64,000 nucleotides of DNA from Pseudomonas hamedanensis (GTDB lineage: Bacteria; Pseudomonadota; Gammaproteobacteria; Pseudomonadales; Pseudomonadaceae). Below the pieces are notes generated by a model. That model ran no database searches, was not told where the DNA came from, and saw nothing but the letters and a program-made list of their open reading frames with translations. Position 1 is the first letter of the stretch, and every line of letters starts with the position of its first letter. Location: the NCBI RefSeq assembly GCF_014268595.2, contig NZ_CP077091.1:4446001-4510000 (forward strand), read 5' to 3'. Below are positions 63,764-64,000 of this stretch, in pieces. The position numbers and the translations under genes are program-made.

Positions 63764-64000
63764 TTATGCCTGGTGGGTGATCCGCCCATCCACCAGCGTA
63801 TAGCGCACCACCCCCGGCAGACTGTGACCGATGAACGGGCAGTTCTCGCCCTTCGACAGCCACTGCTCACCTGCCACCGTCGATGCCTTCGGATCGAACA
63901 ACACGATATCCGCCGCACCGCCTACTGCCAGTTTGCCCGCCGGCAAGCGCAGCGCTTGCGCCGGGCCTGCGCTAAGACGCGCCAGCAGCGTCGGCAGATC
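63764..64000 (-). CDS. Dihydroorotase-like protein, C-terminal part (5' end outside window)
   Basis: Seventy-eight C-terminal residues are visible, in frame to the last base of the window (DLPTLLARLSAGPAQALRLP onward). The end GGAADIVLFDP.. GVVRYTLVDGRITHQA is the typical beta-sandwich closing segment of dihydroorotases. In pseudomonads the gene at this position is the pyrC-like partner of aspartate transcarbamoylase (often non-catalytic). Catalytic residues lie outside the window, so activity cannot be judged. Confidence 0.85.
   Translation of the reverse strand, partial: DLPTLLARLSAGPAQALRLPAGKLAVGGAADIVLFDPKASTVAGEQWLSKGENCPFIGHSLPGVVRYTLVDGRITHQA

Overview
The window is chromosomal DNA from a Pseudomonas of the fluorescens group. 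The gene order (ilvA, rppH, ptsP, lgt, thyA, folA, ilvD, pfpI, mutM, coaD, rsmD, ftsYEX, rpoH, mtgA, thiSG, trmB, hemW, rdgB, metWX, proC, pilT, pyrC-like) follows the core pseudomonad order I know from the P. aeruginosa PA0331-PA0401 region. The many REP palindromes (roughly 20 loci of several families) are typical of P. fluorescens relatives. Coding density is high, and no tRNA, rRNA, insertion sequence, prophage or CRISPR array is visible.

Layout. 1-9.4 kb: housekeeping genes (ilvA 3' part, a HAD phosphatase, rppH, ptsP, an NRDE protein, a TauE-type exporter, lgt, thyA). 9.5-12.3 kb: a divergent cadR-cadA heavy-metal resistance unit with a clear MerR-type promoter. 12.3-18.6 kb: a LysR regulator, a three-gene ABC importer of the putative 2-aminoethylphosphonate type, and an FAD-dependent oxidoreductase of the kind found beside phosphonate genes. 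18.8-21.5 kb: a GTPase/DUF2868 membrane pair divergent from folA. 22-27 kb: a cystine symporter, a periplasmic phosphorylcholine phosphatase and ilvD.

27.1-30.7 kb is the most unusual part. A compact minus-strand operon lies between ilvD and rlmI. It encodes a 23-residue peptide with a strong ribosome binding site, a SagB-like flavin dehydrogenase, an AurF-like di-iron N-oxygenase with its full metal ligand set, and an MFS exporter. The three enzyme/transport genes overlap one another. A strong promoter with a repeated GGAATATT motif precedes the peptide, and a stem-loop separates the peptide from the enzymes. I read this as an uncharacterised peptide-derived natural-product (RiPP-like) pathway.

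30.8-43.7 kb: rlmI, a PfpI-like protein, an HDOD protein, mutM, a ferredoxin, coaD, then a GMC oxidoreductase / Tat-lipoprotein / coniferyl aldehyde dehydrogenase group divergent from a TetR regulator with a large palindrome between them, a rhodanese, a YheT-type hydrolase and rsmD. 43.7-54.2 kb: paired M16 peptidases, the ftsYEX-rpoH division and heat-shock block, mtgA, and thiS-thiG-trmB. 54.3-61.1 kb: a minus-strand run (proC/yggS/yggT and metX-metW-DUF4426-rdgB-hemW-DUF3392). 61.1-64 kb: pilT without a following pilU, a C40 peptidase, a double-TM2 membrane protein and the 3' end of a dihydroorotase-like gene.
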